Below, piece by piece: positions 20,549 to 29,349 of a stretch of DNA of 64,000 bases (positions are counted from its first letter, which is position 1; every line of letters starts with the position of its first letter). The position numbers and the translations under genes are program-made. The notes beneath the pieces are model-generated. The model searched no databases. It had not been told where the DNA came from and saw nothing but the letters and a program-made list of their open reading frames with translations. The DNA comes from JABDIP01 sp965250245 (GTDB lineage: Bacteria; Pseudomonadota; Alphaproteobacteria; DSM-16000; Inquilinaceae): the NCBI GenBank assembly GCA_965250245.1, contig OZ252296.1, forward strand, positions 3,038,001 through 3,102,000, written 5' to 3'.

Positions 20549-22334
20549 TGAAGACGTAGCTGGCGACCGGCCGGCCCTCGATGCCGTCGACGGCGGTCAG
20601 CGCCTCGCTCAGTGTCTGGAGATAGGCCGAGGCCGGCTCCTCGAACTGCCGCACGTCGTCGAACAGCGGCACCGGCGACGAGATCGCGACGATCATGTCG
20701 GTCCCCAGCGGCGGGCTGATGGTCAGCGCCAGCTCGCCCGGATTGCCGCCCGGCCCGCCGCCGACGGTGATCTCCTGGCCGGCGAAGACACTGTTGTCGG
20801 GCCGCTGGCTGCTCGGGAACAGGTTGTAGACCGACCCCTGCTTGTCGATGAAGTTGACATAGAGGTAGCCGTCATAGAGCCGCGTCGACGTGGCCCGGAC
20901 CACCAGGTTGTTGCCTTCGTAGTAGATCAGCGACGGGTTGTTCGGGCGGATCGCCGGCTTGCCCGGGAGGCCCGGCTCCAGCCCGGCCTGGGTCTCCAGC
21001 ACCTCGATGGCGGCGCAGAACGGCCAGGGCCGCACGCTCACCGCCTCGCTGACGCCCTTCACCCCATCGATCGCCCGCACCTCGGAATCCAGCTTGGCGA
21101 GATCGGCATCGCTGGACACGAAGCCGGTGACAACCACGTCGAGATTGTCCTTCAGCGCCGCCGACAGCCCGGCGCATTGGAACTGACCGACCACCTGATC
21201 GAGGTCCTGGCGGATCTCCTCCGGCGTGCGCGCCGTGGGTGGCAGCGGCGGCGGGTCCGGTGGCGGGTCGGGCGGCGGATCCGGCACCGGGTCCTCTCCG
21301 AAGACGATCTCCTGCAGATCCTCGCGGAACACGTAGCCCGTGACGGCAATGCCGACCAGCAGCAGCAGCGCCACCAGCCCGACGATCAGGCCGGTCCGCT
21401 TGCCGCCGCCCGTGTCCGGCGCTGGGGTCGGCGGCGGTGGCGCCGGCCGCACGGTGGTTGGGATGGCGATGTGCGGCACCAGCTCGGACATGGTCGCTGG
21501 CCGGTCGTCCGGATCGGGCTGCAGCATCCACGCGATCTCTTCGCGCAGGCTTTCCGGCACCGCGTCCAGATTGGGCACCGAGCGGCGGGCGTCGATGACG
21601 TCGATATGGGAGCGCCCCATGGGCAGCGGCTCGCCGATTGCCGCGGCGGCCAGCACCAGGCCGGTGGAGTAGATGTCCGAGCGGCCGTCGACCTGCCCGC
21701 CATGCATGCCGAGCTGCTCCGGCGAGGCATAGGAATACTTTCCGGCAAAGTCGCTGCCCAGCACCGTCTGGACCTCGGGATCGGCCAGCTTGGCGATGCC
21801 GAAATCGATGATCTTGGCGTCCTCCAGCCGGCCGCCCGGCAGGATCACGTTGTCCGGCGACATGTCACGGTGGATGACGCCCTTCTCATGCGCCGCCGCC
21901 AGCCCCATGGCCAGTCGATCGCGCAGGGTCCGGACCTCGTCGGGCGTCAGCGGCCCGTCCTTCAGCCGCGCCTTCAGCGACGGGCCGTCGGCGAACTCCA
22001 TGATCAGATAGAGCCGGCCCTCCTCGTCGCAGACCACGCCGTCATAACCGACCACCGCCTCGCTGCGCACATTGCGCAGCACCGCCGCCTCGCGGGTGAA
22101 CAGGTCGATCACGCGCTCGTCCTGGGCCAGCTCCGGCAGCATGATCTTGATGGCGTGATCGGTGCCCAGCTTGACGTGGCGGGCACGATAGACCGCGCCC
22201 ATGCCGCCCCGCGCCAGCATCTTCTCGACTATGTAGGTGTGGCTCAGCACGGTGCCTTCGGTGACGCCGAAATCGGCCGGGTCGTCCCGGTCCTCCGTCG
22301 TCACCAGCCGTGTCTCGTCGTCGATGCCGCCCAT
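20529..22334 (-). CDS. Transmembrane Ser/Thr protein kinase with periplasmic BON-like and DUF4384-like module (copy 2)
   Basis: A 601-residue paralogue of the kinase at 16401. The start at 22334 (MGGIDDETRLV) is chosen because it aligns with MSSMDDETRLV of copy 1; the in-frame codon five earlier is TTG. Kinase features: ARGGMGAV loop, Lys63, HRD 155-157, DFG 177-179. One TM helix lies at about 311-336, followed by a Pro/Asp-rich spacer (repeated PDPPPDPPP). The BON-like unit has cysteines in FQCAGL (about 384) and WPFCAA (about 439), and a DUF4384-like end carries YDGYLYVNFIDKQG and YVFITSREP. It is divergent from the ExbB/ExbD operon, with which it shares a domain. It probably senses an envelope state and phosphorylates T6SS or ExbBD-linked targets. 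Confidence 0.92.
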   Translation of the reverse strand: MGGIDDETRLVTTEDRDDPADFGVTEGTVLSHTYIVEKMLARGGMGAVYRARHVKLGTDHAIKIMLPELAQDERVIDLFTREAAVLRNVRSEAVVGYDGVVCDEEGRLYLIMEFADGPSLKARLKDGPLTPDEVRTLRDRLAMGLAAAHEKGVIHRDMSPDNVILPGGRLEDAKIIDFGIAKLADPEVQTVLGSDFAGKYSYASPEQLGMHGGQVDGRSDIYSTGLVLAAAAIGEPLPMGRSHIDVIDARRSVPNLDAVPESLREEIAWMLQPDPDDRPATMSELVPHIAIPTTVRPAPPPPTPAPDTGGGKRTGLIVGLVALLLLVGIAVTGYVFREDLQEIVFGEDPVPDPPPDPPPDPPPLPPTARTPEEIRQDLDQVVGQFQCAGLSAALKDNLDVVVTGFVSSDADLAKLDSEVRAIDGVKGVSEAVSVRPWPFCAAIEVLETQAGLEPGLPGKPAIRPNNPSLIYYEGNNLVVRATSTRLYDGYLYVNFIDKQGSVYNLFPSSQRPDNSVFAGQEITVGGGPGGNPGELALTISPPLGTDMIVAISSPVPLFDDVRQFEEPASAYLQTLSEALTAVDGIEGRPVASYVFITSREP

Positions 22335-22591
22335 GCCTTCTTGGGTCAATCGCCCCGGCCGCTTGCCGGCGCGCCATATTGCGCTGGCAGGTGGACCGCC
22401 TCAAAGGAAATTCCGGTGACCGGTCTTTCGGCGCCAAATCCCGGGTCGGCGATGTCGTTGGGGCGACGGGGAAATTTCCGTTACACGCTTGCCCGCGGGC
22501 GGAACAACACCGCTTAATAGGCATCCGCGCGTTGAACCGGCATCGCGCCGAAGACGCAGAACAGAGCAATAAACGTCTTGGGAGGCCATCC

Positions 22592-23017
22592 ATGCAAACC
22601 TTCATCAAACCCCTGGCGCTGGCGGTCGCCGGGCTGGCGCTGTTGTCCGGCGCCGCGCAGGCGCAGACCGACCGCCTGATCGTCGAGCTGAACAAGTTCG
22701 AGGCGATCGACAATGGCTGCCGGACCTTCTTCCTGTTCCGCAATCAGACCGTCAACGTGTTCCAGGGCTTCGAGATGTCGCTGGCGATCCTCGACGACGA
22801 GGGCATCATCGACCGGCTGCTGACCGTGGACGCCGCGCCGCTGCCGGCGGAGCGGACGACGCTGAAGCTGTTCGAGATCCCGGAGACCTCCTGCGAGAGC
22901 GTCGGCGAGATCCTGCTGCACGAGATATCCACCTGCGAGCCGGATCAGGGCGGCCCGATCGACTGCTTCGACATCGTCGAGCTGAGGTCCCGGACCTCGG
23001 CGCCGCTGGTCAAGTAG
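22592..23017 (+). CDS. Small secreted Cys-containing protein heading the ExbB/ExbD operon
   Basis: A 141-residue protein of no family I recognise. The signal peptide is clear (ALAVAGLALLSGAAQAQ). The mature part has four cysteines (NGCRTFF, ETSCESV, STCEPD, IDCFDIV) and beta-strand-like alternation, fitting a small disulfide-bonded periplasmic domain. The ATG at 22592 has GGAGG 6 nt upstream; the longer frame lacks a signal peptide at its start. It is first in a five-gene plus-strand operon and is 28 bp before exbB. It is probably a periplasmic partner of the ExbB-ExbD-TonB-like complex. Confidence 0.8.
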   Translation: MQTFIKPLALAVAGLALLSGAAQAQTDRLIVELNKFEAIDNGCRTFFLFRNQTVNVFQGFEMSLAILDDEGIIDRLLTVDAAPLPAERTTLKLFEIPETSCESVGEILLHEISTCEPDQGGPIDCFDIVELRSRTSAPLVK

Positions 23018-23045
23018 CGGCCGGTAGGACAGGGATGCTCCGGCC

Positions 23046-23672
23046 ATGATGGACACTGTTTCACATTGGATGGAGGCCGGCGGTCCGATCGTCATCATCC
23101 TCGGCCTCCTGTCGGTCTATTCGATCGCGCTGGTGGTGCTGAAGCTGATCCAGTTCTGGGGCCTGCTGGGCGGCCGCCGGGATCGCGAGGCGGCGCTTGA
23201 AGCCTGGGAACGCGGCGACCGCTCCGATGCCCGCAAGCTGGTCACCGGGGGCAAGAACCCGATCAACACGGTCATCTCCGCGGCCATGGAGGGCATGGCC
23301 AAGCGCTGGGACAAGAGTCTGCTGCGTGAGGAGGTGGAGCGGGTCGCCAATTCCGAGATCGAGACCCTCGGACGGCACCTGCGCACCCTGGAGGTGCTGG
23401 CGGTGGTCAGCCCGCTGATGGGGCTGCTCGGCACCGTGCTCGGCATGATCGAGTCCTTCCAATCGCTGGAGTTGGCCGGCGGCAGCGCCAATGCCGCTGT
23501 CCTGGCGGCCGGCATCTGGCAGGCCCTGCTGACCACCGCGATGGGGCTGATCGTGGCGATCCCGGCGGCGATCGCGGCCAACATGCTGGGCGCCCGGCTC
23601 GACCGCGCCGGCCATGCGATCGAGGACAGCGTCACCCGACTCTACGTCGCGGATCGCGGCTACGCCGGATAG
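23046..23672 (+). CDS. ExbB/TolQ/MotA-type proton channel subunit
   Basis: A 208-residue MotA/TolQ/ExbB-family protein with three TM helices: one near the N-terminus (GPIVIILGLLSVYSIALVVL), then two in the conserved C-terminal domain (LAVVSPLMGLLGTVLGMIESF and WQALLTTAMGLIVAIPAAIAAN). The sequence LLGTVLGMI with the later TTAMGLIVAIPA is the family signature. It forms the proton-conducting stator with two ExbD-like proteins encoded next door. A second ATG directly after the first could also be used. It is followed after 7 bp by exbD-1. Confidence 0.94.
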   Translation: MMDTVSHWMEAGGPIVIILGLLSVYSIALVVLKLIQFWGLLGGRRDREAALEAWERGDRSDARKLVTGGKNPINTVISAAMEGMAKRWDKSLLREEVERVANSEIETLGRHLRTLEVLAVVSPLMGLLGTVLGMIESFQSLELAGGSANAAVLAAGIWQALLTTAMGLIVAIPAAIAANMLGARLDRAGHAIEDSVTRLYVADRGYAG

Positions 23673-23679
23673 CCGGCCC

Positions 23680-24108
23680 ATGCGCCTGAACCGCAAACGC
23701 CGGGTCGGGATGATCATCTCGGTGACGCCGCTGGTCGACGTCATGATGATTCTGCTCGTCTTCTTCATGGTGACGTCGACCTATCTGGACCTCGACATGA
23801 TCCCGCTGATCGGCGGCGACCGGCAGGGCGGTCCGGGCACGGCACCGGTGCCGGTCGAGCAGGTCCAGCAAGCGTCCAGCCTGCTGGTGCGGCTGGCCGC
23901 CGATGGCGGTGTCTACGTCTCCGGCGAGGAGGTCACCCTGGCGGGGCTGAGCTCGCTGGTGCAGATCCGCGTCACCACCCGGCCTTCGACCCCGATCCTG
24001 GTGCTGCCCTCGGGCGCCGCCTCGACCCAGGCGCTGGTCAGCCTGATGGACGCCATCGCGCTGGCCGGCGGCCGCAACGTCCGGGTCGTCCGGCTGTCGC
24101 CGCAATGA
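23680..24108 (+). CDS. ExbD/TolR-type protein 1
   Basis: A 142-residue ExbD/TolR-family protein with a single N-terminal TM helix (ISVTPLVDVMMILLVFFMVTS). It includes the membrane aspartate of the VTPLVDVMMILLVFF motif that couples proton flow. The periplasmic part (about 45-142) has the typical VRLAADGGVYVSGEEV and ILVLPSGAASTQALVSLMD segments. I use the ATG at 23680 rather than an upstream ATG inside exbB. It overlaps exbD-2 by 4 bp. Confidence 0.92.
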   Translation: MRLNRKRRVGMIISVTPLVDVMMILLVFFMVTSTYLDLDMIPLIGGDRQGGPGTAPVPVEQVQQASSLLVRLAADGGVYVSGEEVTLAGLSSLVQIRVTTRPSTPILVLPSGAASTQALVSLMDAIALAGGRNVRVVRLSPQ

Positions 24109-24515
24109 TCAGCGTCCGCCGCAGGCCCGACCGGCCCCAGCACGAGACGATCGTCACCCTGATCGACATCGTCTTCTTCCTGCTGGTGTTCTTCATGCTG
24201 ATCGGCCGCATGGACGCCAGCTCGCCCTTCGAGCTGTCGCCGCCGATCTCCCGCGGCGGCGATACGCTGCCCCAGGGCGGCATGACGGTCAGCCTGGCCC
24301 AGGACGGCCGCGTCGCGCTGGATGGCGTGGAACGCCCCAGGGCGGAAATCGTCACCGTCCTGCGCGACGCCATCGCCGCGTCGCGCGAGCCGCTCTTCGT
24401 GCGCATCAACGCCCATGCCGACACGCCGGTGCGCCACCTGCTGCCGCTGGTCACCGCGCTGGAGGCGCTGCCCGAGGGCGACGTCGTCCTGGTCGTGACG
24501 CCGAGACGCCGATGA
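24105..24515 (+). CDS. ExbD/TolR-type protein 2
   Basis: A 136-residue second ExbD-family protein. The N-terminal helix (VTLIDIVFFLLVFFMLIG) has the conserved aspartate, and the periplasmic domain shows VSLAQDGRVALDGVE and FVRINAHADTPVRHLLPL. Two different ExbD proteins with one ExbB suggest a hetero-oligomeric stator, as in some ExbB-D1-D2 systems. It overlaps its neighbours by 4 bp on both sides, so expression is coupled. Confidence 0.92.
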   Translation: MISVRRRPDRPQHETIVTLIDIVFFLLVFFMLIGRMDASSPFELSPPISRGGDTLPQGGMTVSLAQDGRVALDGVERPRAEIVTVLRDAIAASREPLFVRINAHADTPVRHLLPLVTALEALPEGDVVLVVTPRRR

Positions 24516-26539
24516 TGAGGACGGCGAACCCGCTGCTGTTCTGGTTCCCGGCGATCATGCTGTCGCTGCTGGCGCATGCGACACTGGTCATGATGATTCA
24601 CACCGGCACCCAGCCCGACCCGGTGCCGACGACCGAGCAGATCCAGACCCGCATCGACGTCTCCTCCCTCGACGTGCCGTCGCAGCGCGCCGAGGCCCAG
24701 GAGGCGGAAGGCGAGCAGGCGGAGGCCTCCGAGGCCGAAGGTGAGCGGGTCGGCGTGCAGGCGGTGCCGACCAGCCAGGCCCGTCCGGTCACAGCACCGG
24801 GCCAGCAGGTCGCGGCCTTGGCCCCAGACACGCCGGCGACCCGCCCGGTCGAAGCGGCCGGCGCCGTCGTCCCGGCTGCGAGCGCGCCGGGCGCACGGCT
24901 GGCCGCCGCGAGTGCCGCAGTGCCAAGCCTGGCGGCCGCCACAGCGCCATCCACCTCCGTGGCCGCCGTAGCGATGCCGGATGCGATTGCCGCTGCGGCG
25001 GTCCCTGAGGCGGTCGTTGCCGCCGCGACGGTGCCGCAGAGCCAGGCGCTCGCCACGGTGCAGCCGGCGACCGCCTCGCTGACCGCCGCCGCGGCGGACA
25101 CGCCGGTGCTGGCCGCCACGACGGCGGCGACCGCCGCGCTCGCGGCCGCCAGCCCGGTGGGACAGGCGGTCTCGGCTTCTGAAGGTCCGACACTTCTGGC
25201 GGCGGCGGTGGCCCCGCCCAGCCAGGCCATGGCGGCAGCCAGCGCACCGGCCGAGGCGCTGTCCAGCGCCCGGGCACAGACAGCCGCGCTGGCGCCGGCG
25301 GCCGCAAGCTCGTCCCGGCTGACGACCGTCGCTGCCGCCGGCGCCAGGGTCATCCCCGCCGCACCGAGCGCTACGTTGGCGATCGCCCGACCGGCGGAGG
25401 CGACGCAGCTGCGGGCGACGGCCGACAGCACACCGATTGTCGCGGCGCGTCAGCCCGAGGCGGTCACCATGGCCGCCGTGGCCGCGCCTACCCAGGCCGT
25501 CGCCACGGGCCGCGCCCAGGGGGTGCAGCTCGCCTCGCTGCAGGCGCCGCCCCAGCCGGTGGCGACAGTGGACACGGCGGCTCCGGGCATCGCATCGGTG
25601 GCCCCCATCGCCGCGCCCCAGGGCACCCAGGTCGCGGCGGCCGCGACCGGCGCCATCGCCGGTGCCGTGCCGCCCACCGCCACCGCGGAGGCGGCGATCG
25701 CGGCGACGGCATCCCTCGCCTGGACCGGCGACGCCGCATCCACGCTGGACGAGCAGTCCCTGGCGGCGATCCAGTCCTTCATGCAACAGACGAATGTCGC
25801 CGGCAGCGCCGCCTTTGCCGGGTCGGTGCGCGACGGCATCGGATCCGCCCTGGCGCAGTTCCCCTGCAGCCGGCTGCAGGCCGCCTTCCAGCCGGAATCC
25901 GGCGGGCTGGAGATTCGCGGCCATATCCCCTCGGAGGATTTCCGGCCGGCCATCGTCTCGATGCTGCAGAACACGGTTGGCGACTCGATCCCGGTCGGCG
26001 ACAGCGTGCTGGTCCTGCCCGCACCGCAATGCGGCGTCTTGGACGCGGTGGAACGGCTGGGCGTGCCGCAGTCCCGCGACCAGATCGACGATCCGATGGT
26101 GGTGGGCGAGGAAGCCCAGGCGCGCATCGTCCAGTACGAGGATGGCGAACGCCTGACGCTTGGACTGCAGGGCGCCGACTACGACGCCTATATCTACATG
26201 GATTATTACGATGGCGACGGGAACGTCGTTCACCTGCTGCCGAATGAGTTTCGGTCGGAGAACTTCTATTCCGCGGAGGAGAACTTCGTCATCGGCGACC
26301 AGGCATCCGGCATGCGGCTGACTGTGTCCGCCCCGTTCGGCCAGGACATCGTCGTGGTTCTGTCGGCGACGGCGCCGCTATACGAGGGCGTCCGACCGCT
26401 TGTCGAGCGGGCCGACGACTACCTCCCCTGGCTCCACGGTCGCGTCGACGAGTTCCGCCGCGCTGACCCCGGCTTCCGCGGCGAGTGGGCGTATCTCTTC
26501 GTCATGACCGGCCCCGTGGGCGCCTTCGCCGGCCGCTGA
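24512..26539 (+). CDS. TonB-like anchored periplasmic protein with BON-like and DUF4384-like C-terminus
   Basis: A 675-residue protein with one N-terminal TM helix (LLFWFPAIMLSLLAHATLVMMI) and a very long Ala/Val/Thr/Pro-rich spacer (about 60-430). Next is a BON-like unit with cysteines (FPCSRL about 449; APQCGV about 505), then a DUF4384-like domain (YDAYIYMDYYDGDG, YLFVMTGPVG) to the end. Position and topology are those of TonB/TolA in an ExbB-ExbD operon. However, the C-terminal domain is not a TonB domain. It is instead homologous to the extracytoplasmic halves of the two nearby kinases. The spacer is long enough to reach across the periplasm. The 3' end overlaps a convergent small gene. 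Confidence 0.88.
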   Translation: MMRTANPLLFWFPAIMLSLLAHATLVMMIHTGTQPDPVPTTEQIQTRIDVSSLDVPSQRAEAQEAEGEQAEASEAEGERVGVQAVPTSQARPVTAPGQQVAALAPDTPATRPVEAAGAVVPAASAPGARLAAASAAVPSLAAATAPSTSVAAVAMPDAIAAAAVPEAVVAAATVPQSQALATVQPATASLTAAAADTPVLAATTAATAALAAASPVGQAVSASEGPTLLAAAVAPPSQAMAAASAPAEALSSARAQTAALAPAAASSSRLTTVAAAGARVIPAAPSATLAIARPAEATQLRATADSTPIVAARQPEAVTMAAVAAPTQAVATGRAQGVQLASLQAPPQPVATVDTAAPGIASVAPIAAPQGTQVAAAATGAIAGAVPPTATAEAAIAATASLAWTGDAASTLDEQSLAAIQSFMQQTNVAGSAAFAGSVRDGIGSALAQFPCSRLQAAFQPESGGLEIRGHIPSEDFRPAIVSMLQNTVGDSIPVGDSVLVLPAPQCGVLDAVERLGVPQSRDQIDDPMVVGEEAQARIVQYEDGERLTLGLQGADYDAYIYMDYYDGDGNVVHLLPNEFRSENFYSAEENFVIGDQASGMRLTVSAPFGQDIVVVLSATAPLYEGVRPLVERADDYLPWLHGRVDEFRRADPGFRGEWAYLFVMTGPVGAFAGR

Positions 26540-26728
26540 GGCCTCCGCCGGCTCGTCGGCATGCCCGCCAATCAGGGCGAATACGAAGACGACCGAAAAC
26601 ACGGCGATCAGCAGGCCGGTCGCGTGCATGACCGCGTCCACCGCATAGGCCGACAGGAACAGCCCGATCAAACCGAGCAGGCCCACCAGGGCGCCGATGA
26701 TCCAGACACCCAGCGCGTTGCTACTCAT
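26378..26728 (-). CDS. Small two-helix membrane protein, unknown function
   Basis: A 116-residue protein starting MSSNALGVWIIGALVGLLG, with two TM helices (about 8-28 and 34-55) and an acidic, His/Ala-rich tail. The two helices are convincing. The last 54 codons lie antisense to the end of the TonB-like gene, a 162-bp convergent overlap, so the tail is less certain than the membrane part. It lies 29 bp after a DUF2189 membrane gene in the same direction and close to the cbb3 oxidase genes, so a role at the respiratory membrane is possible. I do not recognise the family. Confidence 0.6.
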   Translation of the reverse strand: MSSNALGVWIIGALVGLLGLIGLFLSAYAVDAVMHATGLLIAVFSVVFVFALIGGHADEPAEASAAGEGAHGAGHDEEIRPLAAEAGVSAAELVDATVEPGEVVVGPLDKRSDALV

Positions 26729-26757
26729 TCTACTGCCTCCCCGAATTTCGTCGGCGC

Positions 26758-27558
26758 TTACGTCCAGGTGACGGTGTCGCGATAGGCGTGCCATGTGGCA
26801 AGCCCGATCAGCGGCACCGTGACCATCAGCCCGATATAGGCGGTGGCCAGACCGACGCCGATGAAGATCACGATCAGCCAGGCCCACAGCGCCATGGTCC
26901 AGAAGTTCTTCTGCACCACCGCGATGCTGGTGGTGATGGCGGTGATCACGTTGATCTGGCGGTCCAGCAGCAGCGGGATCGACACCGCCGAGATGGCGAA
27001 GACCAGCGCCGCCAGGATGCCGCCGACCGTGGTTCCCACCACCAGGAAGGGCAGGCTCTCCACCGACAGGAAGACGTCCTCGATGAACAGCGCCGTCTCC
27101 GGCCGCGGTGGGTTGGACGAGAAGAACATCGCGAAGATGATGGTGGCAAGCCGGATCCAGGCCAGCAGGAACAGCATCAGCGCCACCCCCATCAGGCCGA
27201 TCTGGGTGACGTTGCGCCGCCACGCCACCAGCGCATCGCCAAGCGCCACGCTCTCGCCGGCCTCCAGCCGGCGGCTCACCTCATAGAGTCCGACCGCCAG
27301 GATCGGCCCCATCAGCATGAAGCCTGCGGTCAGCGGCAGCACCAGATAGAACACGTCGTACAGCCAGATCAGCGCGGTCAGCAGCGCGCCGGCGGCGGCG
27401 AAGATCAGCCCGTAGCTCAGGCACACGCCCGGCGCCCGGCGCATGTCCTGCCAGCCGGCGGCGAGCCAGGCCCAGGGCCGGTCGAGATCCACCTGGCGGA
27501 CCTGCGGCGTCGCGGTCGCCGGATTGTCGGCGCTGAATTCGATGCCGGTCTCTGACAT
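26758..27558 (-). CDS. DUF2189-family multi-pass membrane protein
   Basis: A 266-residue integral membrane protein with about six helices. The N-terminal block (VRQVDLDRPWAWLAAGWQDM, then APGVCLSYGLIFAAAGALL) is the DUF2189 signature, and the FYLVLPLTAGFMLMGPILAVGLYEVSRRLE stretch is also typical. The start at 27558 has GAGGAG upstream; the frame nine codons longer has none. Function is unknown. In many alphaproteobacteria such genes sit near terminal oxidase genes, as here, divergent from ccoN across the FNR-type box. Confidence 0.85.
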   Translation of the reverse strand: MSETGIEFSADNPATATPQVRQVDLDRPWAWLAAGWQDMRRAPGVCLSYGLIFAAAGALLTALIWLYDVFYLVLPLTAGFMLMGPILAVGLYEVSRRLEAGESVALGDALVAWRRNVTQIGLMGVALMLFLLAWIRLATIIFAMFFSSNPPRPETALFIEDVFLSVESLPFLVVGTTVGGILAALVFAISAVSIPLLLDRQINVITAITTSIAVVQKNFWTMALWAWLIVIFIGVGLATAYIGLMVTVPLIGLATWHAYRDTVTWT

Positions 27559-27684
27559 GGGTGGCTCCTCGCAATGCGACCGCATCCCGCTCTTCAGTCT
27601 ATCCGACTCGGCATGCGATGACGATGCCGCGGCGGGATCGCGCGGTTTCCTGACGCACCCAAACCCGGACGGCCGCCAGGCTCA

Positions 27685-27698
27685 TTGACCTATGTCAA
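27685..27698. promoter_or_regulatory. FNR/FixK-type box upstream of ccoN
   Basis: TTGACCTATGTCAA matches the palindromic TTGAY-N4-RTCAA site of Fnr/FixK/Anr regulators in both half-sites. It lies 162 bp before the ccoN start and in the divergent region shared with the DUF2189 gene. It predicts induction of the cbb3 oxidase under low oxygen. I could not fix the -35/-10 elements. Confidence 0.75.
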
Positions 27699-27860
27699 TG
27701 CCTGGAAGCAGTCTAATCCATACCACGAAGTCACATCTCGATGCCTTGCCCCCGGGCGTCGTCCGGGCTGCGCGGTTCGCGCGGACTTCCCACAGGCGGG
27801 CGCATCGGCCCGATTTCCCGGCGGTTGTCCAATCGCCGATTGACGCATGGGTGAAAGAGT

Positions 27861-29336
27861 ATGGCGGTAGCGGCGGAGATGCCGGCGGGGGCGCTGGAGC
27901 GGGTCGAGTATGACGAGGATGTCGTCAAGCTCTTCACCGTGGTCACCATGTTCTGGGGCATCGTCGCCTTCGCGGCCGGCGTCTACATCGCCCTGCAGCT
28001 CACCTTCCCGGCGCTGAATTTCGGGGTCGAGTGGCTCAGCTTCGGCCGGTTGCGGCCGGTGCACACCTCCGCGGCGATCTTCGCCTTCGGCGGCAACGCG
28101 TTGCTGGGCACGTCCTTCTATGTGGTGCAGCGCACCTGCCGGGCCAGCCTGTTCGGCGGCCGGGCGCCGGTCCGCTTTGTCTTCTGGGGCTATCAGCTCT
28201 TCCTGGTGATGGCGGCGTCGGGCTACGTGCTGGGCATCACCCAGGCGCGCGAATACGCCGAGCCGGAATGGTATGTCGACCTCTGGCTGACCCTGGTCTG
28301 GGTGGTCTACCTGGTGATTTTCCTGGGCACCCTGATGAAGCGCCGGGAGCCGCATATCTATGTGGCCAACTGGTTCTACCTGGCCTTCATCGTCACCATC
28401 GCCATGCTGCACATCGTCAACAACCTGGCGGTGCCGGTGTCGTGGACCGGGACCAAGAGCTACTCCCTGTTCTCCGGCGTGCAGGACGCGCTGACGCAGT
28501 GGTGGTACGGCCATAACGCGGTCGGCTTCTTCCTCACCGCCGGCTTCCTGGGGATCATGTACTACTTCATCCCCAAGCAGGCGGAACGGCCGGTCTATTC
28601 CTACCGGCTGTCGATCATCCATTTCTGGTCGCTGATCTTCCTGTACATCTGGGCCGGGCCGCATCACCTGCACTACACCGCCCTGCCCGACTGGGCGCAG
28701 ACGCTCGGCATGACCTTCTCGGTGATGCTGTGGATGCCGTCCTGGGGCGGGATGATCAACGGCATCATGACCCTGTCGGGCGCCTGGGACAAACTGCGCA
28801 CCGACCCGGTGCTGCGCTTCCTAGTGGTGTCGGTCGCATTCTACGGCATGAGCACCTTCGAAGGGCCGCTGATGTCGATCAAGGCGGTCAACTCGCTCAG
28901 CCACTACACCGACTGGAACATCGGCCATGTGCATTCCGGCGCGCTGGGCTGGGTCGCCTTCGTCTCCTTCGGCGCGACCTACTTCCTGATGCAGCGGCTG
29001 TGGGGCCGGGCCCGGCTCTATTCGGTGAAGCTGGTCAGCTACCACTTCTGGATCTCGACCCTGGGCATCGTGCTCTACATCGTCTCCATGTGGTGGTCCG
29101 GCATCACCCAGGGCGTCATGTGGCGGACCTACGACCAGTACGGCTTCCTGCAATTCTCCTTCATCGAGACGGTGGAGCGCATGCAGCCCTTCTATTTGGT
29201 GCGCACACTGGGCGGGATCCTGTTCCTGATCGGCGCGCTGATCATGGCCTACAACATGTGGCGCACCATCCGCGGCGACGTGCGCCAGGAAACCGGCGTC
29301 ATCTACCAACCGACCGTCGCCGGTCTGGCGGATTAG
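27861..29336 (+). CDS. ccoN: cbb3-type cytochrome c oxidase subunit I (CcoN)
   Basis: The 491-residue catalytic heme-copper subunit of cbb3 oxidase, which reduces O2 at high affinity and pumps protons. It has about 12 TM helices. Heme and CuB histidines are visible in [38 protein letters not shown] and the paired histidine region [13 protein letters not shown]. The length is normal. The ATG at 27861 has only a weak GAAAGAG leader. It begins the ccoNOQP-GHIS operon. Confidence 0.98.
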   Translation: MAVAAEMPAGALERVEYDEDVVKLFTVVTMFWGIVAFAAGVYIALQLTFPALNFGVEWLSFGRLRPVHTSAAIFAFGGNALLGTSFYVVQRTCRASLFGGRAPVRFVFWGYQLFLVMAASGYVLGITQAREYAEPEWYVDLWLTLVWVVYLVIFLGTLMKRREPHIYVANWFYLAFIVTIAMLHIVNNLAVPVSWTGTKSYSLFSGVQDALTQWWYGHNAVGFFLTAGFLGIMYYFIPKQAERPVYSYRLSIIHFWSLIFLYIWAGPHHLHYTALPDWAQTLGMTFSVMLWMPSWGGMINGIMTLSGAWDKLRTDPVLRFLVVSVAFYGMSTFEGPLMSIKAVNSLSHYTDWNIGHVHSGALGWVAFVSFGATYFLMQRLWGRARLYSVKLVSYHFWISTLGIVLYIVSMWWSGITQGVMWRTYDQYGFLQFSFIETVERMQPFYLVRTLGGILFLIGALIMAYNMWRTIRGDVRQETGVIYQPTVAGLAD

Positions 29337-29349
29337 GGGGATCGGGCAG

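Noticed and set aside
24038..26233. A 731-residue minus-strand open frame
   Set aside because: It is antisense to the TonB-like gene, whose C-terminus matches the kinases. The reverse frame is Arg/Gly/His-rich and featureless.
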